Assembly: GCA_937138495.1 (NCBI GenBank)
Contig: CAKZPE010000066.1
Span: 19,964-83,963, forward strand
From: an uncultured Oceanospirillaceae bacterium
Lineage (GTDB): Bacteria > Pseudomonadota > Gammaproteobacteria > Pseudomonadales > Balneatricaceae
DNA: 64,000 nt
Reading direction: 5' to 3'
Both the position numbers and the translations under genes were made by a program. Shown one piece after another: positions 46,201 through 47,201 of the stretch; position 1 is the first letter of the stretch, and every line of letters starts with the position of its first letter. The notes below the pieces were generated by a model. The model was not told where the DNA came from. It did no database searches and saw nothing but the letters and a program-made list of their open reading frames with translations.

Positions 46201-46323
46201 GATTACGGCACCGACACCTCAGATGGTTACGGCGATTACGGCTCAGATACCTCAGGTGGCTACGGTGACTACGGCTCCGACACCTCTGGGGGGTACGGGG
46301 ATTATGGGCAAACCCCTAGCTGA
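10219..46323 (+). CDS. Giant secreted multidomain Ig/TIG/beta-propeller surface protein (about 12,034 aa)
   Basis: One uninterrupted frame encodes about 12,034 residues. I chose the ATG at 10219 because it begins a clean signal peptide (MSMQVLNRAFCYLPFFLFAL, then TAQAA before DVDI). The frame opens at a TTG at 10150, which would add 23 polar residues. Domain order with rough residues: Ig-like repeats (20-2950); a repeated module of propeller with LVIVD-type motifs (such as GLVVVDITDP), SbsA-like Ig and TIG/IPT domains (GG-T/Q-x-V/I pattern), about seven rounds (3220-7865); more Ig and propellers (7870-10120); invasin-like Ig (10125-10360); TSP3 calcium motifs (10715-10825); a Big_2-like domain (about 10830-10930); a Cys-containing beta-rich region (10930-11960); and an 11-residue YGDYG tail (11971-12034). 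It has no catalytic motif I can see and is probably an extracellular fibre or adhesin. The two PPIase genes begin 57 bp downstream. Function is inferred. Confidence 0.93.
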   Translation: MSMQVLNRAFCYLPFFLFALTAQAADVDIRINSPVNNVDQQVGYTATVGSCSRLASAQAGTDSELSAVAAEQIKVSLNQSDTCSFVFDLQGASKYSPQVLLQYADGSEVAHNESYTAEARLPVVGEASVAIQGNADEQKLIAEVAVSEDTDIAYVSFSVLGLKASDIRAAGGVVAEARKKAFASSSGAVRVYPVRDQQQTFQYSVSLNGALSSAEIANDGIVLLEVTAVDSSGNQASVSPVLLTGDGVSETAESLIVASDSITITSPLQTPVINPVVRFQFRGDVSLAGAGQGVSYESSHPDLVGVTAGGLVFPVKETSGQEVYVSVSYPGLETVQVPVTVDFARQISSLEFSGVGPDTPFVLSRLNTFFELPELQVVFDDGSREAINSFWTPVITIPDVYSGVLTRHPQGNIRASAVLPVTTPAVLPVSLAELPGITTELQIAAADGVPEIRLSLPEVKETGTDLLLKPEVSDDVSVSRVRFFLGGKLIGTRDAAPFELILPVADDLAGSVLNFAAEAVDSIGQSVITPDQLVSVVEQTEPELPSYAFEYPVNGVRLVEKSPVTFQVTSSLGILPDVKASSGLSSVEFLLDGSKVGQASFPLIEIREQEINGEVIKEMFEIWRYQGEVPAISTDETSIAAGAVIHGRNGGLEQADSRLVKIISNQPPEVRLLQPQVGEVATAGQVVSVVVGLGDDTLKLGTVLALYADGEQVDQITILDADDLANTGEGADTVEHSFQLALTAEDIGSTIELQAKATDFHQKTSQTEVLRLSVKGDQSPTVALSAPVEGASFVAGLPIQMRADAVDDIGVQRVDFYVNARLVGSDSTAPYAYDYATEFLNGTEQVLTLSAIAVDTREQTANSNPVQVTLGFDEEAPVVNLASPAVTATEGGDDLARVVAGSELVLKVTGFDNVAAVRAEVTGIRAGQNGFVLTGSESDQISGEDFPVQQIPGVLNAYSALKLVSVPEFSGVAGAEFDRYPVVVNVYDERGNVSQVSVVIAVYPDEAPVVEEVVSNQPAYLPRDIIAVDVVASDDKAVQRVEFTYTLGGQIVHQEVRDQNSGLAPVDIVQLSDELDLSALNLANQPDNLILSVVAYDARGQSSDPYQLTLAISPDQTSPTAAIASPALGQRLYSGETVEFNWRALDDSPLQSVIAEVQGQQIFQKALADKSANGSFTYSIPEGSDSLTIKLVATDVFGNSKESFWDYQLGSDVPPQISFRQPAAGSRLVEGEAFTLNALVTDNRSLASVEIFVRSGQEQLFSKTFTAQQANTLSQAGEYFSAQLRVPHNPAAGLEFGVRAVDAAGLVTEQLLELNILDDQEAPAVSLQEPAAAITVLPGDAFQIVGQASDNRYINNLSAYLLDKNGEKIELVWEAFRRQDRLEQVRIPNPGSFGSVIVAERFYTDFSARIRLDKALLSRAGEVFELYIQAEDNGVNESLTAPVNLTIKADNQVPEITIESPGETLYEGQAGDFSAVITDNLAVASYVVRVVDSESRILLEESGLSSDLVTINEQELLDLSRYSPLPEAGTEFTVFVTATDSSANSSTEKTVVKLLPDLPPAVSVDATVPEAGFIAGGLGIVELSVEDDFAGTDGSQLSALYLGLGDSENSGSRQVNADYYNASQDPDKPDFKHRYQVEVPEISAAPGHLYLNGLPYLTFNGGTLTGFAQPQNVTSIRLEVSGLNIGYRLQGYYRDVCQAEELIAEVSSAEAVAAGGVNLFDHLPESVSSVRIQPFIETGSEQLFLNEIIIENGALPQTLQYRSESQSFQTSGYDFTRVMLSADIAGAKPWVAVSPEQAETDTSYTISQPVTLPAGSSTYSLDVYGFASDRRSALRNTQVLEKLRTINILRDGSDPVVEIIDPLNGTAVVPGQRFNLSVNVQDDSQLLSHVTLADNQRTVFQSGAGFGEDNHLLQYQVPADWTSGDLLLSLSAIDRNGRASVQQLSLPIQKNLVPEVTLTEFASYKVSGQYQKILNRAERLSYGEFWVRIGEDFRITTHLSDDEGLSRYSITRLGRDGSRVLEFEKEYQTACPQLPVRLRPQEQAVIRFAESEPTEYEIIAEDTLGQKSVSRILVHPIGNVAPEVRITVPAQDQFIVAGTFNIQVGLVAADDRRLSPESLRLYANGVELNLNKVTGDAPGGDAVISQAFESIYDAFERKYTVDIADENGYRNSPNSLLMSGVFSVPSGLIRSNETIQLTATIEDSDGALARSDLSFTGAADEISPEAAILQPTVGFGPTEATDFTLRYRAYDNVKVEQIEVFRSYGVHRPGQDYVKLDYAEPLLVNSAIPAADFEPITANNIETPKYTNTVTLPTVSEIAAQFNGLVLTDDSRLDVWVKLTVRDASGNTRIKEVSYPVNRDARPVIDVAEPVNGSFQVENTDMLVNVNAYDDVGIDSLRLTAVAGEGAGATEIYNVRLQQPPYAFAVPLPAYNASEPGLNKITLIAEAIDTYGAVHGDPDQHNAVETLTVEIVADQPPTVVIANPEDGSSVTEGEFLLVQLNAVDDVGIDTAILQVAGLFGGDRSFTDRTYPFEFLVEVPYGQAGQPLSLSAQVTERRNSGTAQTVSTLQPVIVNVEKDVVAPQITLLQPGSQGSQVSEKRPLPYQLEVTDNVRVSTVRVELLADKDLNGAFSADEVVQQQLLLTPPYNGSLNTDTLDTYLAEQAEGKTRLAMQFRVTAIDGAGNSSVADRPVTLLRNTPPEVTGIRLLDRQGQSLGENIDRLAEGREIRVSVLAADPEVGVSEVTLYQAVGGADVNDVTFTEFKADSAAPFQFDYEVPLGQVDSYVYFRAVAIDYDGYESEISVTRSFRITADQPPVAEIVEPANDESVVIDGQLLSISVKATDDLGNRGIERVVFYVNGSPVATVYNSLSDVSGSAAQDHIYQTSIVPPAGVDGFAIQAVAYDIRGQAGTSQVVNVGRIDDTVVPKAEILSPLDQDILTAGESLVLAVAVKDIGVESERSVIATLTREYRDTSGKWTALDEKQAELFRDDGSSRPDIEESQPDNHYYVYWSEFADGNILRRTAYENERVRMNVQVFTPEHTAQEEAHYEVGYPVAERRFLKPGADSSIALAQSVYYTSVDQFNSSLRTGAVVAAWSTRNPLGDEASLGFSYNGQGTDKKACTACTGIFLADLDSEHQDNGDYFVYSELLNGASEIFAGTVTSLQSDANFVFAGKSGIAPDTEFKQGSADQFVGQLENEIAQDPETGQLSLGNKAGELLIFNNQNADGQFGLPYLLAGRIDMPFPEVYGTARKDSLVFVANGNGGVQVVDISNVNAPYRIGFIKPDGYARDVKIAGNYAYIAASHQGLVVVDITDPRLPVIATLDTAGIANRIDIQGNRLIITDMAGDGQVSQLSVVDIADPYSPDLKHTVALAPARADLVSDGVFDAQLIGNQIYASVLYSDQEDQPAQAVVEIINLETLTRPETDSTIPVMINRHADQSDFAITDIAVARGGIQVAAGKQGLNKLELTQLTVLDHQPAYDAQDISTDLSEITVELSAVLPPDTDLTNAVQVYKGAVLADAEGNYLLAEEVSSEFSVAFAEREGETLYRFLNIASLNHTFVPGQEYVVVVKEGLQPLTGNALSDDYRFSFFTSAAGDNAAPDIVTISPDTGSIAGGTQVIISGENLQADSKVYIGAQALNVDDFIAAGGSQPYDQIIVTTIPNNAGPAAVAVRNADGLQDTVIGGFNYVDLLQISFITPSVLNISQAGENDRVEVTGYGFNPQVTLKAYPSGQPQLAKTDTVDSDRLELYSAEKLYWSVPDFDGYRGFVDVEISDEQGRVYQLSKAIFYGKLQVSRALETAAPASYDALRRELKNLAEGLPASLIPDPLKLPAGKIVGLESDPQLGLIYVLGQGVKTPGGPGLNEILDQSNLTSFVTPGWISLVHYQRDAIANAAPMHGLGYFDLPADLNPSAMVLSDGQLYVTAQGYGFANFNSHYEDQVTLLVYDRENRLPGDLPADSSKDRDILYSLTLPLNNAPRKLLVKDDLLLIDGGEQGLLLVSIANPQRPLVLNKLQTANVGGKNVELHVSDFSVQAEKLRVATGAGIFSFDLARPGLPQLGYTPASAVVSGYEGLLDGTVDGSLLIAEGGVALANAENPASIELQGRYQANGFPLPGNTRAVLGGSGLAVTLKSQHCVPVNSSSKKPFDEHYLNIFDISDADNMLVLDAARISDCTPQREFLDTYSKTGTVGPLLYTADGLAVATSETGENGSSLLLIDTFTPDLVESVPAAGQQGVSLDTRIELYFSYALPVPENESAAAYLSRYLALLYADGQSVLQEIPVTVSLDADDPRRVYLDPQSPLTADSRYQITLKAEPGSRRSEGLFDYRIEFFTGSGNGEQPVIDRVEPSVVDIQGGAVSVIASHTSVPAFFIAGKPAAVVSQEDTGADQTRFVLTAPENLAGPAAVQLVDSDGRQAIRFGALQYIEPLVLDAVTPAFGSINGGTRITVTGRGISQGSGVPQVLFNQQPANTDQIKVVDANTLEVTVPPGQLGLADIEVRLSTGQTDRLFEAFDYQQPVKATVTTEQKDRFYDLETDSTGTYLIAAAGKGGILIYNIDSSTVIADDQDVVNADQLRQFIDRDGDEVDDRLISRMALPDGYVALGVDGYFERNNDRIFVTGVKMNGDTPVDARLFIIAVDSVDLTQWTLVRNLPLQQALAKGLIAENNQAVIAMGAGGIGFVDSYLQTKSYLSDSFSLPDSKPALDVARVTAGVSTAATVYAVAGGEYDVNANRLTETEAVGSGGFYLLQQTLDTGVRLLSQLDIPASRVTVVDQYAYLSAGDAGLVIVDLSDLNQPQIISRVNTGSYVYDVSVNGNTAYLALGSTGILAVDVTDPANPVSRGGFETISGNSVQTLWATAYSVIGGGIDALNKGVIQETPDLLLKLHSYTPDNGILDADANGDVLLRLRFNKAIDLADTQNSQYFSVTNSAAEQIPFTLELTNNDALISLSAPEQLLVGEQLTVTVGAGLTAYKPVISGGQQVNLTLYSLESDQQLQFIYRGSRNRDLEIDSVVPRRVQTGTEQQISISVLGAPLDPARVRVFVGATLLNIQNIVSNDDDERVAVITATLPPISEPGQYDARVEVERSGIWQSASLQGAVQLDQAIELWSVSPQWGPVSGGTLVTIRGAGFEPGNTVIDGLELKIGSQPVRQIEVLSSNLIEIITPENVPGKHNLYAQDRFGNSAELSGDSGYGYGIRQLSRITPVQVAPVDVLVDQTSGVAAVATGYFHETRGKRVVNGYTVPETFKAASFDVQNPTDPLLVGGESSLPSGQQGLAQLERWAEAAALQSRQAENDLLGTGVPLSEAEQKKVDDAQGINFPLSLDSLRLTEQQITEQGVVKKRLYVATGNGGISQLNFDEQNGLQAINDITFGDLQAVDLVASGNSVYASLINGQLPEQIPNGACANVPTSANGAGIGAVNYFDPQDPVLLEQSSNLPGGQDLYLSAGWLYSSESAAARYWKVCQEAPKEYTAERLTDAGAGLVEAVNIFDPLLTRQFSFAEHVYDSLVYGDYLIAAVGNSGVEIVELNRPEIRTIVSLDQQLQAVAGKAVRLRLFGSLLFVAADNGGLVVLDIASPLTPKVVSAGNNETIQGLDYFKDRLITGGGASGLGTFRLPAAIVTGSSVAEGGLLATGAELNIRFNEPVTLESLEREAAVKLTRLDTGEPVAVSLRAVNAANGAADSFVAEFNATPQTRYELTVQLADNLRGGAMWAPFRLTFTQAAEGALQPSVQSVEGGLYHQGDQSVIRIIGEGFRDDAAVELYLDQYPVPYNFISETELQIPAGALNLLPLSAGQHHIRVIDSGMTGHYLGGVIKADSLTDSRFKVVPDTGDIAGGKLITITADRDVILPGSKVLLRSASGNEIESLTTAEGFEVVNLQDNVVSLNSFNFILPGVLQPERYNLYLKMAGQEIPVGEFSYSLPQGLSIELPNYPPQVIGASVVRDEQMFIGVRSGASPTVNNRFLMNSGLEIYDISLWDNPVRLSQLPTAHPVTGIELVGNTAYLAGGADGLILVDITDTSNPLRLRNLPVAGYRATDVAYQQGRNILALSMADQLGTGLISFFDLGSDSLFTPVGFNPIHLVEGELEGQPLDVQWLGNSLFVLLKRGDSLFIAEFDDLPNSQSVQLHDVQRGGVSGLNASMQVQYGQISVTTDTEYVVLQKDAQAGYQPVYWSELKQAGAELSANVGSVFIADGRGVADTSSPALAVTSVQPPSGSILAAGETVRVQFNDLINTDAAALAAGIRLADSNGQPVDTANYQLDAANTLAGAYVDVVLQPQSGLTGFELQVDQVRALNGVELTVPLTASYQLDAGNRPEISRVYRDTGSATRSHYVHADGSEVLIIEGQGFGTDSNALQLMVGETRVATSAISEMTDQRIEFTLPQLFLEHSSNALPVSIQRENLTGTLNGAILVVPKLAVQLIKPKQGPPQGGNHVSIYGQGFSQDTQVRFNGALAGDLSVISQNEIRVRVPSGNFGLAQVEATNLHFENETAVSPVDYFYAGNPTGSVDLDADKPSPVAAITVKDQLIYAVTGGQYDIVAEDGRIAKRLRSNVARLIAADVSDPVRPVIIDKSFADDLKPYLLDVAGGLSPAGFVDIEAAGNDLFVAGGNRLFHFDTTLATDPLPLADVALSGTVRDIEVADDLLFLSYTGGISIYHITEDRQLRELRTISSADLSGSPGSVSVVNGELWIAMTNSRRVMAVELLSGRYETVRNFTTLDLSGKRIKPRDILVNDDLVLISTGSSATVQAYSLTADSAEPVASLNLAYLVRNGDLYAGQMILKGQTLYVAAGQGDLQLFDLSDWLQGRFNTEVPLQHYFSALGDIQAIAFHPRAMYAGSSFPYLNGQGVQNPLTTEQISAISQLGGRLNTIVNDLLVVVDQTPVPEGTLSRSDDIAVQFNKILDHQQVTDNGEALVELYSGSVKLAVYVSLETNNLGSKVVVSPVGALEDGQRYSLKISSALRDIAGATLAADYSFRFTAADTEMPTISHIEPAYGSWRGGDRVTVYGQGLNAQSQIRLGDRAVPAENIVSRTESEISFLLPALETPPATNQLLAVQIANGALNTTELAAFTYITDPVIEAIGSYLPVQDQFDPAQQIFAFNTPQYAAIKGQGLSPATRILINGKPATDVSLRSPELVSFRIPDNTLGKLDIGVTNLISAADQVNDQRLQIELDSARQLTGIQQTVRHNNILLTLDSTGGWSISATQDGPVPKRLSKGSESARVTAAALNDNYMVLVTQSQGYQMAVYDISNLYAPEEVNRFSNPQRIRIDQLHLTEQQIFARNNGNLLSAHVLGSEIAVYPLDETYLDIQADSEGVYLLSDYQLKYRHYSNLTADVAVYDHLVASAQQLVMDGQRLMIRSGSELEMISAFNLRNGGEPLIGKLQLPQKAARLNGELLAVYNSASGQLEVYDLNLSGQDIQPHHLSAVATTGMPDLERGAFRGNLLEWQIGEEYHNAVMPFNNLWALQPQKLAAQQDDIWFSTAGKPENWQNVVIEVTSQSDNSVIPGFTQQLGDQQRFSILGQNYTLDEVYRPQLANNPVESIDGASVQVDLPWQMSTEKLFGLTPLRILSVSPSSTITGRPTTFTVSGQLLQFAEQITLAGQQFGPTDFTVNEAGTRLTLTATLPDAGLEAITASQQQAAQQALLPAAVLVTEAIAVTDVTTDNVKGGNKALSDSGGNRIEISGKGLEGDLRVYLIPQGDGVVPSSANQQSYIRTPQGIAISASPRTIVGKQYQVVIIREATSETVFVSTDQLLISVDDTRPQQAGSIVNPDYMTALQIGFDEAVTASGFTVVKHFKDYSGSDDEDVSARFELVNTAENRLALRLRAGAQLDHNAEYTYTLSGIQDLAGNLALDNPVSGGVYITGFLARDTLAPRNLRLQRVTDQAPVNQAMLLTRGREYQFEVIAEDNYAGTDNLRYEHRVSTAFEAPQTDWLGFPNRKVTKPMLADYEYYQFKVRVTDSAGYALEEDFRASLRDPEINLQAFVTNPSEPEESVRAELMFDLSGDVDMVSAARIHVAEIQNGKAVDVSDNYDTQSGQVTASFLNPKIKDLLPPGSAVTEVQMHTQLQVEFGFGYSKVFDQTYTLHLDRTPPELSIVSPQSGDFIPLGERTDVLIQSFDKYGIDRVEISMNGGAFTPLADPNKFSFTPTEADLAGVTLVARAYDPNANVSADAQVTLYPYDAEAGAPKVDIISPENGASFHEGETVRFEVLLRNVTDAELFLDVGGVEAPADTAVQISRSVDGPERQFVTAVMPEVEQDIVVLARIQKATLKGYKFLNAIDDNGIEHEADVQLQPENRILTGTRLQLKGAVPEGMDDFSDDSVIEVSDPADTLNPLSLPMLTDQSLEVNSQGSSLTVETHLKDRSQHTRSDTRSITKLAYLTDQPASIVLDSLAQDEEITTLLPVSQDGADWVAAVNRRGGGYRILNGDSELISAPAGKVTAMVFSGSKLIAEVSRNGGYELQVASLLDGQFIAGFSGAVQGRLVGASGNTVWLRHGNQFNVVLISGDQLVESAGRTPAETVLATQIDGQSLMLLTEAGLYRYQLNVTDVPRVEQTLFTDLPDMQGFSLVAEQLMVWNRNSLFSYELQADGSLVFPADNQRLLEGRIEEAVSDGKLLWIRLQKTDLTYIWQAYDQLELVGNLAGDQRLFFAPQAMYSLAANNAGTISERQILSGQPVTITDVQVTPQTTGVLLDVTFSQPLFGTSELYLRSASGRMPQNRLAEQQLFVRWADLNNVNPEVVLQTHAGTVSQSVTLTNTQNATVDTLIPADQSVMAAGARVPVISRLAAAARVEQQSIDQAGAEAPLISDSRGIAFRWLQLPAEGNAEFSHRVNNAEQSVNSLPVADISAPDSSLIILGPQNNSSYQEGDELSVSFNTANQAGAEFRYAEVSLLDFNGQLVSRVLSAQQQGSLTLRLPTLQQQDNYTVRVRGYYGTDYRYVSAQTGIRVFPKLQLPAPVLSGIANTALAGSQVTYDLQATDLQSYQSRLTVTDQNGELLASDSRSVSLTVPQTATELLVQGAVFDDYGNRREIERRVIVREQTLPVLDASTQSFDHMLTDGADVWFTEQRDLLDKDGNIVATAEENITALTRLENRLLLALANNRMVILDPAEDFQVVSTHETSGVVTSIAQQYGEILAVAGGQLSHYRISGNVISDGDNLSGLNLDAALDVYSLNDGYMVVAEDAVMQLDNQHQLMSDRHYVIEGITASVLSNGWLYLSTQEGDLQAISLQGDQLQLSGADIYAERLLVAERQLLALSGSTQRLQVIDITQPRRPELQGSYALPAAGSVNRAQRYQGKIWLGGLSGSVIRYETLISEPRSLFSGGENQGSVTDVALSDGQLVAAASFYGSQVASLGADGWQQFSYPQQPYTVGTQKAVIADGVAYLAQHDRRKVVAIAADQMQAANPQEQQIFSGLIATHLQASASRIIAAEGNRIYLADRQNPALQDQLELPAGEDIISLAVHGETLFASTSNRRLYKIRSVQLPVDQFVLSQTAIIDGAADVIQHLTVSGDYLFFTTGDDLHRLNLNDYTDQTLTLDAGQLVSALEYADGILWVAEKGQQSRIQAVDVADWQRLPVEVPAAGLVLDMSYDRGMLAIAMGSRGYQLLDVNLAQRSGNAAAVMPEADTVFVQGQSLPLALTDTARVNSVRYFVNGELVAGSAQWPFSSAIQVPANLRNGQPFSISTEVETLAGQVLRSESLEVLLQGEDLPENSLKVVLAKPVAGQSTYVPKPLEIRALVQDSSQPIYQVEYYQGDSPAGPFSLIGKHYGPEFVIFRTYDLADDGKYLKVVAVDVYGNRSESDVVRVTRTADADKPVIGPYNLTGELLSANEIIAEHDFTLGISISDAESGIESAILRRNGVIVAALFEEGQLNFTETTAQEGQELTYAIEVKDKAGNLATHSETYDIVEDTAPQVERFALTGNATSIIESSRFGIEYTVTDTVAVERIELIWNGFVHKYPVNGLKQISQTQHLTDSRAVRVAGSVSELLVIRVTDDIGQVTEQTLDLDVLQDQVPEASRLQLEYQPTNFYGQPAVINIRNISAANDGDEAVNLSIIEVAPTADKQVDTQISFLSDDHARVTLRLPETDISDDTYRFKVRIADHLGQADLGAEQTVLLTRQPNAVEYYKLPEQAAFNPLVMAAGEQAVYQVRVVDSANRPVPNQRISWTLTGVTTNTGNTVALATTVTDINGVASLDFNTGQMAGVHDLKATLESFSNITATRRIRIDVGETAEVRFAHIAPVQAGEQTLLVMKAYDEGGNFVAVDSTTSLKVTLPFAGFHFGFANSADITPLGNGGEQVQLRLNQGTLSLPVAVAQTVGTYEAQLEVSGGNGVITTYYQQATDDQPAQVNTVALQVIPNDPFRIGFATLSRDNHEFGEEERLEAGEAVTLSATLYDRYLNKIVRFNPYGDNARDANVHLQLAVDGGGEIDYEGNIGTVYLNQGYSEVRVSSQNVEKVTLTGQQISGDPAVSGVAILGSHELDFLKRRPAIYDLDIAKARNSQVTPLLLEYTEAVAINDELSAVPAAITAEGVAVNGTFTLDNFDDTGRVVFTPEQALDLGQCYNLSSEGSSLYGEAANDPVLNQQLSACMPQYMFQVPDYLYVLEGTTFNGGIDVAADGHLQAYRVVVKRIVSADPEQLSDEFSQSNFNPQFSLTLPIYRDTGVVDGQQILLTMERDFVPVSANLLSGNLLANFVAINSGISANQLALRVLQVGGDYDNDGLLNELEFSLDGLDPANPDSDGNGINDGQDDLDGDGLSNLEEVAANTQLDNADSDNDGLSDYDEVQVYGSDPNLADSDADGIPDLVEAITGSDPVDAFDRDVDPFYITSISVTPQSLNYLMGQGNASAQLKVMANFRYDNRDYLADITSLDHLLQYVSSNETLVQVNSTGAVTYLAAGDAQIIVQYFENTSFNQQVSVSIEAPAVGGIELPEMVIVPAQPAQGLYKGADYGQLVFDIKTNLADNVLSNHQFRLGTETLPYLQSGDVQPECTADVKSACAYVQKETDAPGRYKLYFPYGVPLDVAQQLSLNVRIFDASLHETLRQEMNHETVLELPLVDDPAAQLTGAPSEEDSLNLVEGQALVVEHGISDAGFNNVTVETLLDGKSPMKLEDFWAFRKLPAQGQVVSLNTPVFEVDNDGFPEPARPLLRFKFKTFQESYVNSNYYIFRLTGDVPFSPQAKLYELNAAGHLGAEIPLAAFEEEEGSLGKVHQVRLAEGADLTKEYALILATQYPEYGSLGGGDVRHGYYFCQGRPGCENGSDNVNVSFEYHYTIPVYPHSVVDMAFAGNPQIENLIFVPGQTFQRVVPADLSVSPSQHFEGQKSLLRYRFELTEDLYEGNLLELTANATSQSRIWLRLFKEGPGYGEGEISVLSHYVYDGELNTGRVTVSAPSLTKGVYTLLLAPHGQRGEEANPISLAVTQFGGRYNYICGTPDCDSDAGQEDINTWGRYLLNFNFAPQVQPVEQYQANNRPVKDYHRVYSPLTYVPQYTSTEGYYRVKPDDDGKQISWRVTEQRAADLAPRISEVPGPRLEVEPLLNDSESCDLANPQSFSNVSLYDVSFASNREVEGEEFTPLMSMQRVPAAIFDRLRGLALGNEVKHYAGVPQGNKQLSFKINSPYPVTGVYIASDVGLGPDKWFRTDDGVEYYYADTPENLKNLLSWYPNGLPVVVVTTCSESYLWTEVALGGELATDPAPVISLDNPEVNIIAGGSQTLDVNVSDAGRNLLFVGAFMQGHNNQRIWLGGLNSLESTAWFIFGAPKRQYFGQSSDQLQLSVPISTNADPARMRVNLRRRMWLYAVDSTGNVTVSEQYWLNILPPQVPHKPVDVKSLPLYATREQIFGRPEYFYVNVETEGYHTFRIPSINSVSFMTVTNASNSFRYLSRDKCEYRPHARLYLRPGMYVIEILDRTSYNEREYGYGGDYGYGAEDGFEPDEYGSLGTFDIAVEYGQFDCFGNEMYGDYGDATDNSGGHGDYGTGIPEDNGDYGTDTSDGYGDYGTDTSDGYGDYGSDTSGGYGDYGSDTSGGYGDYGQTPS
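12200..19080 (+). repeat. Array of Ig-like domains in the giant protein
   Basis: About 19 units of roughly 95-300 residues follow each other, most near 100-130. Each begins with a pattern like PP-x-V-x-I-x-x-P-x-x-G, then DD-x-x-V-x-x-V-x-F, and often an aromatic-rich APY segment. Unit starts are visible near 12214, 12550, 12840, 13233, 13569, 13855, 14179, 14572, 14891, 15776, 16073, 16459, 16882, 17300, 17641, 17956, 18310, 18659 and 18986. The copies are diverged at DNA level. They resemble bacterial Ig (Big_7/Big_9) and cadherin-like stalk domains, which give length and stiffness to surface proteins. Confidence 0.75.
19890..33810 (+). repeat. Higher-order repeat: propeller + SbsA-Ig + TIG module, about seven rounds
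   Basis: A compound module of about 2 kb recurs. Each round has a propeller-like segment with LVIVD-type strands, then an SbsA/Big_5-like Ig domain, then usually two TIG/IPT domains. Round 7 departs from this order, with its TIG domains before the SbsA-like domain. A TIG domain (mostly with a glycine-pair signature) of successive rounds lies near 21028, 23507, 25530, 27680, 29465, 31435 and 33175. SbsA-like domains lie near 20660, 22890, 24860, 27070, 28826, 30850 and 33500. The rounds are clearly related in order but diverged in sequence, which points to old duplication of whole blocks. Boundaries are by eye. Confidence 0.65.
42360..42690 (+). repeat. Thrombospondin type 3 calcium-binding segment in the giant protein
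   Basis: Four to five DxDxDG-type calcium motifs follow in series, starting DYDNDGLLNELEF and including SDNDGLSDYDE and SDADGIPDLVEA. TSP3 repeats bind many calcium ions and stiffen when loaded. Here they separate the long stalk from a Big_2-like domain and the C-terminal region. Confidence 0.9.
46129..46311 (+). repeat. 33-bp in-frame tandem repeat coding the YGDYG tail
   Basis: Five 33-bp units follow each other exactly (46129, 46162, 46195, 46228 and 46261), plus a partial sixth from 46294. They encode 11-residue units: HGDYGTGIPED, NGDYGTDTSDG, YGDYGTDTSDG and YGDYGSDTSGG (twice), then YGDYGQTPS. The second and third units are almost identical in DNA. Since 33 is divisible by three, copy number could change by slippage without losing frame. 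The acidic, Gly/Tyr-rich tail ends the protein. Confidence 0.95.
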
Positions 46324-46380
46324 GGTTTTAAAATTTATTCACTTCATTTTTTGAATTGAAGGCAAGGAAGTAGAAAGACA

Positions 46381-47199
46381 ATGAAAAACAAAAAAGCGTT
46401 ATTTTTATCAGCCTGCGTGCTGCCTTTACTGGTTGCTTGCAGCGATACCGCGACAGAAACAGCGGCAACTCAACAGGCGGATAACAAGGATACAGCCTTT
46501 ACCGCGTATCTTGAGTTAAAGCGCATTGCAGAAAATGATACCGCCCGCGTTGAACGGGCACGGCAGCAGTTTGATCAGCAGGAAAAAATCACGGCAGCCA
46601 TTGCGCAGACCGATGTATTGGATAAAACCCTGATCGATGCAGAAGTGAACGAATTCCGTAAGCAAATGCTCATGAACCGCTATTTCGATGAGTTCCTGCA
46701 GCAAAGCGTCAGTGCAGAAAAAGTCCGTAACTACTACGCCAATAACAGCGATAAATACCAGAGCACACAGGTACGTGCAGCACATATCCTGTTACGGGTG
46801 AATGCCCAGATGTCTGAAACGGAACGTCAGGCAGTGCTGACTACCGCGCAGGAAGTGCACAGTAAACTGAACGCCGGTGAAAGTTTTAATGATCTTGCCC
46901 TGAGTTACTCACAGGATAAAATTTCAGCAGAACGGGGCGGTGAACTGGGCTGGCTGAAAGACGGTGCAGTTGATACAGAGTTCTCCCGTCAGCTGTTTGA
47001 ACTTGAGCCGGGCAAATACAGCCAGCCATTCCTGACAGCGTTTGGTTTCCACATTGTCAAATCGCTGGAAGGGCCACAGGTCGTTAAAAAACCGTTTGAA
47101 GCGGTGCAGGGCGATATCCGTTATCAACTGCGGCACGAAGCAAAGCAGGCTGAAATTGATCGCCTGTTAGCGGTTACCGACAGCCCGGCGGAACAGTAA
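46381..47199 (+). CDS. PpiC-type peptidyl-prolyl isomerase lipoprotein
   Basis: This 272-residue periplasmic lipoprotein has the lipobox PLLVACS, with the lipidated Cys near residue 20. AAGGAAG at 46364-46370 precedes the ATG. The C-terminal half is a parvulin domain with the expected landmarks: VRAAHILLRVN, LALSYSQD, GGELGWLKDG, and FGFHIVKSLE. Catalysis is cis-trans isomerisation of prolyl bonds, here probably in outer-membrane or secreted clients. The N-terminal helical half resembles the SurA/PrsA chaperone arm. It begins 57 bp after the giant gene and is followed after 2 bp by a second relative, so a dedicated folding role for the giant chain is the natural inference. Confidence 0.93.
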   Translation: MKNKKALFLSACVLPLLVACSDTATETAATQQADNKDTAFTAYLELKRIAENDTARVERARQQFDQQEKITAAIAQTDVLDKTLIDAEVNEFRKQMLMNRYFDEFLQQSVSAEKVRNYYANNSDKYQSTQVRAAHILLRVNAQMSETERQAVLTTAQEVHSKLNAGESFNDLALSYSQDKISAERGGELGWLKDGAVDTEFSRQLFELEPGKYSQPFLTAFGFHIVKSLEGPQVVKKPFEAVQGDIRYQLRHEAKQAEIDRLLAVTDSPAEQ

Positions 47200-47201
47200 T
47201 C

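Noticed and set aside
46129..46311. CRISPR-like appearance of the 33-bp repeats
   Set aside because: The units abut directly with no spacers, keep the reading frame and encode an obvious peptide repeat.
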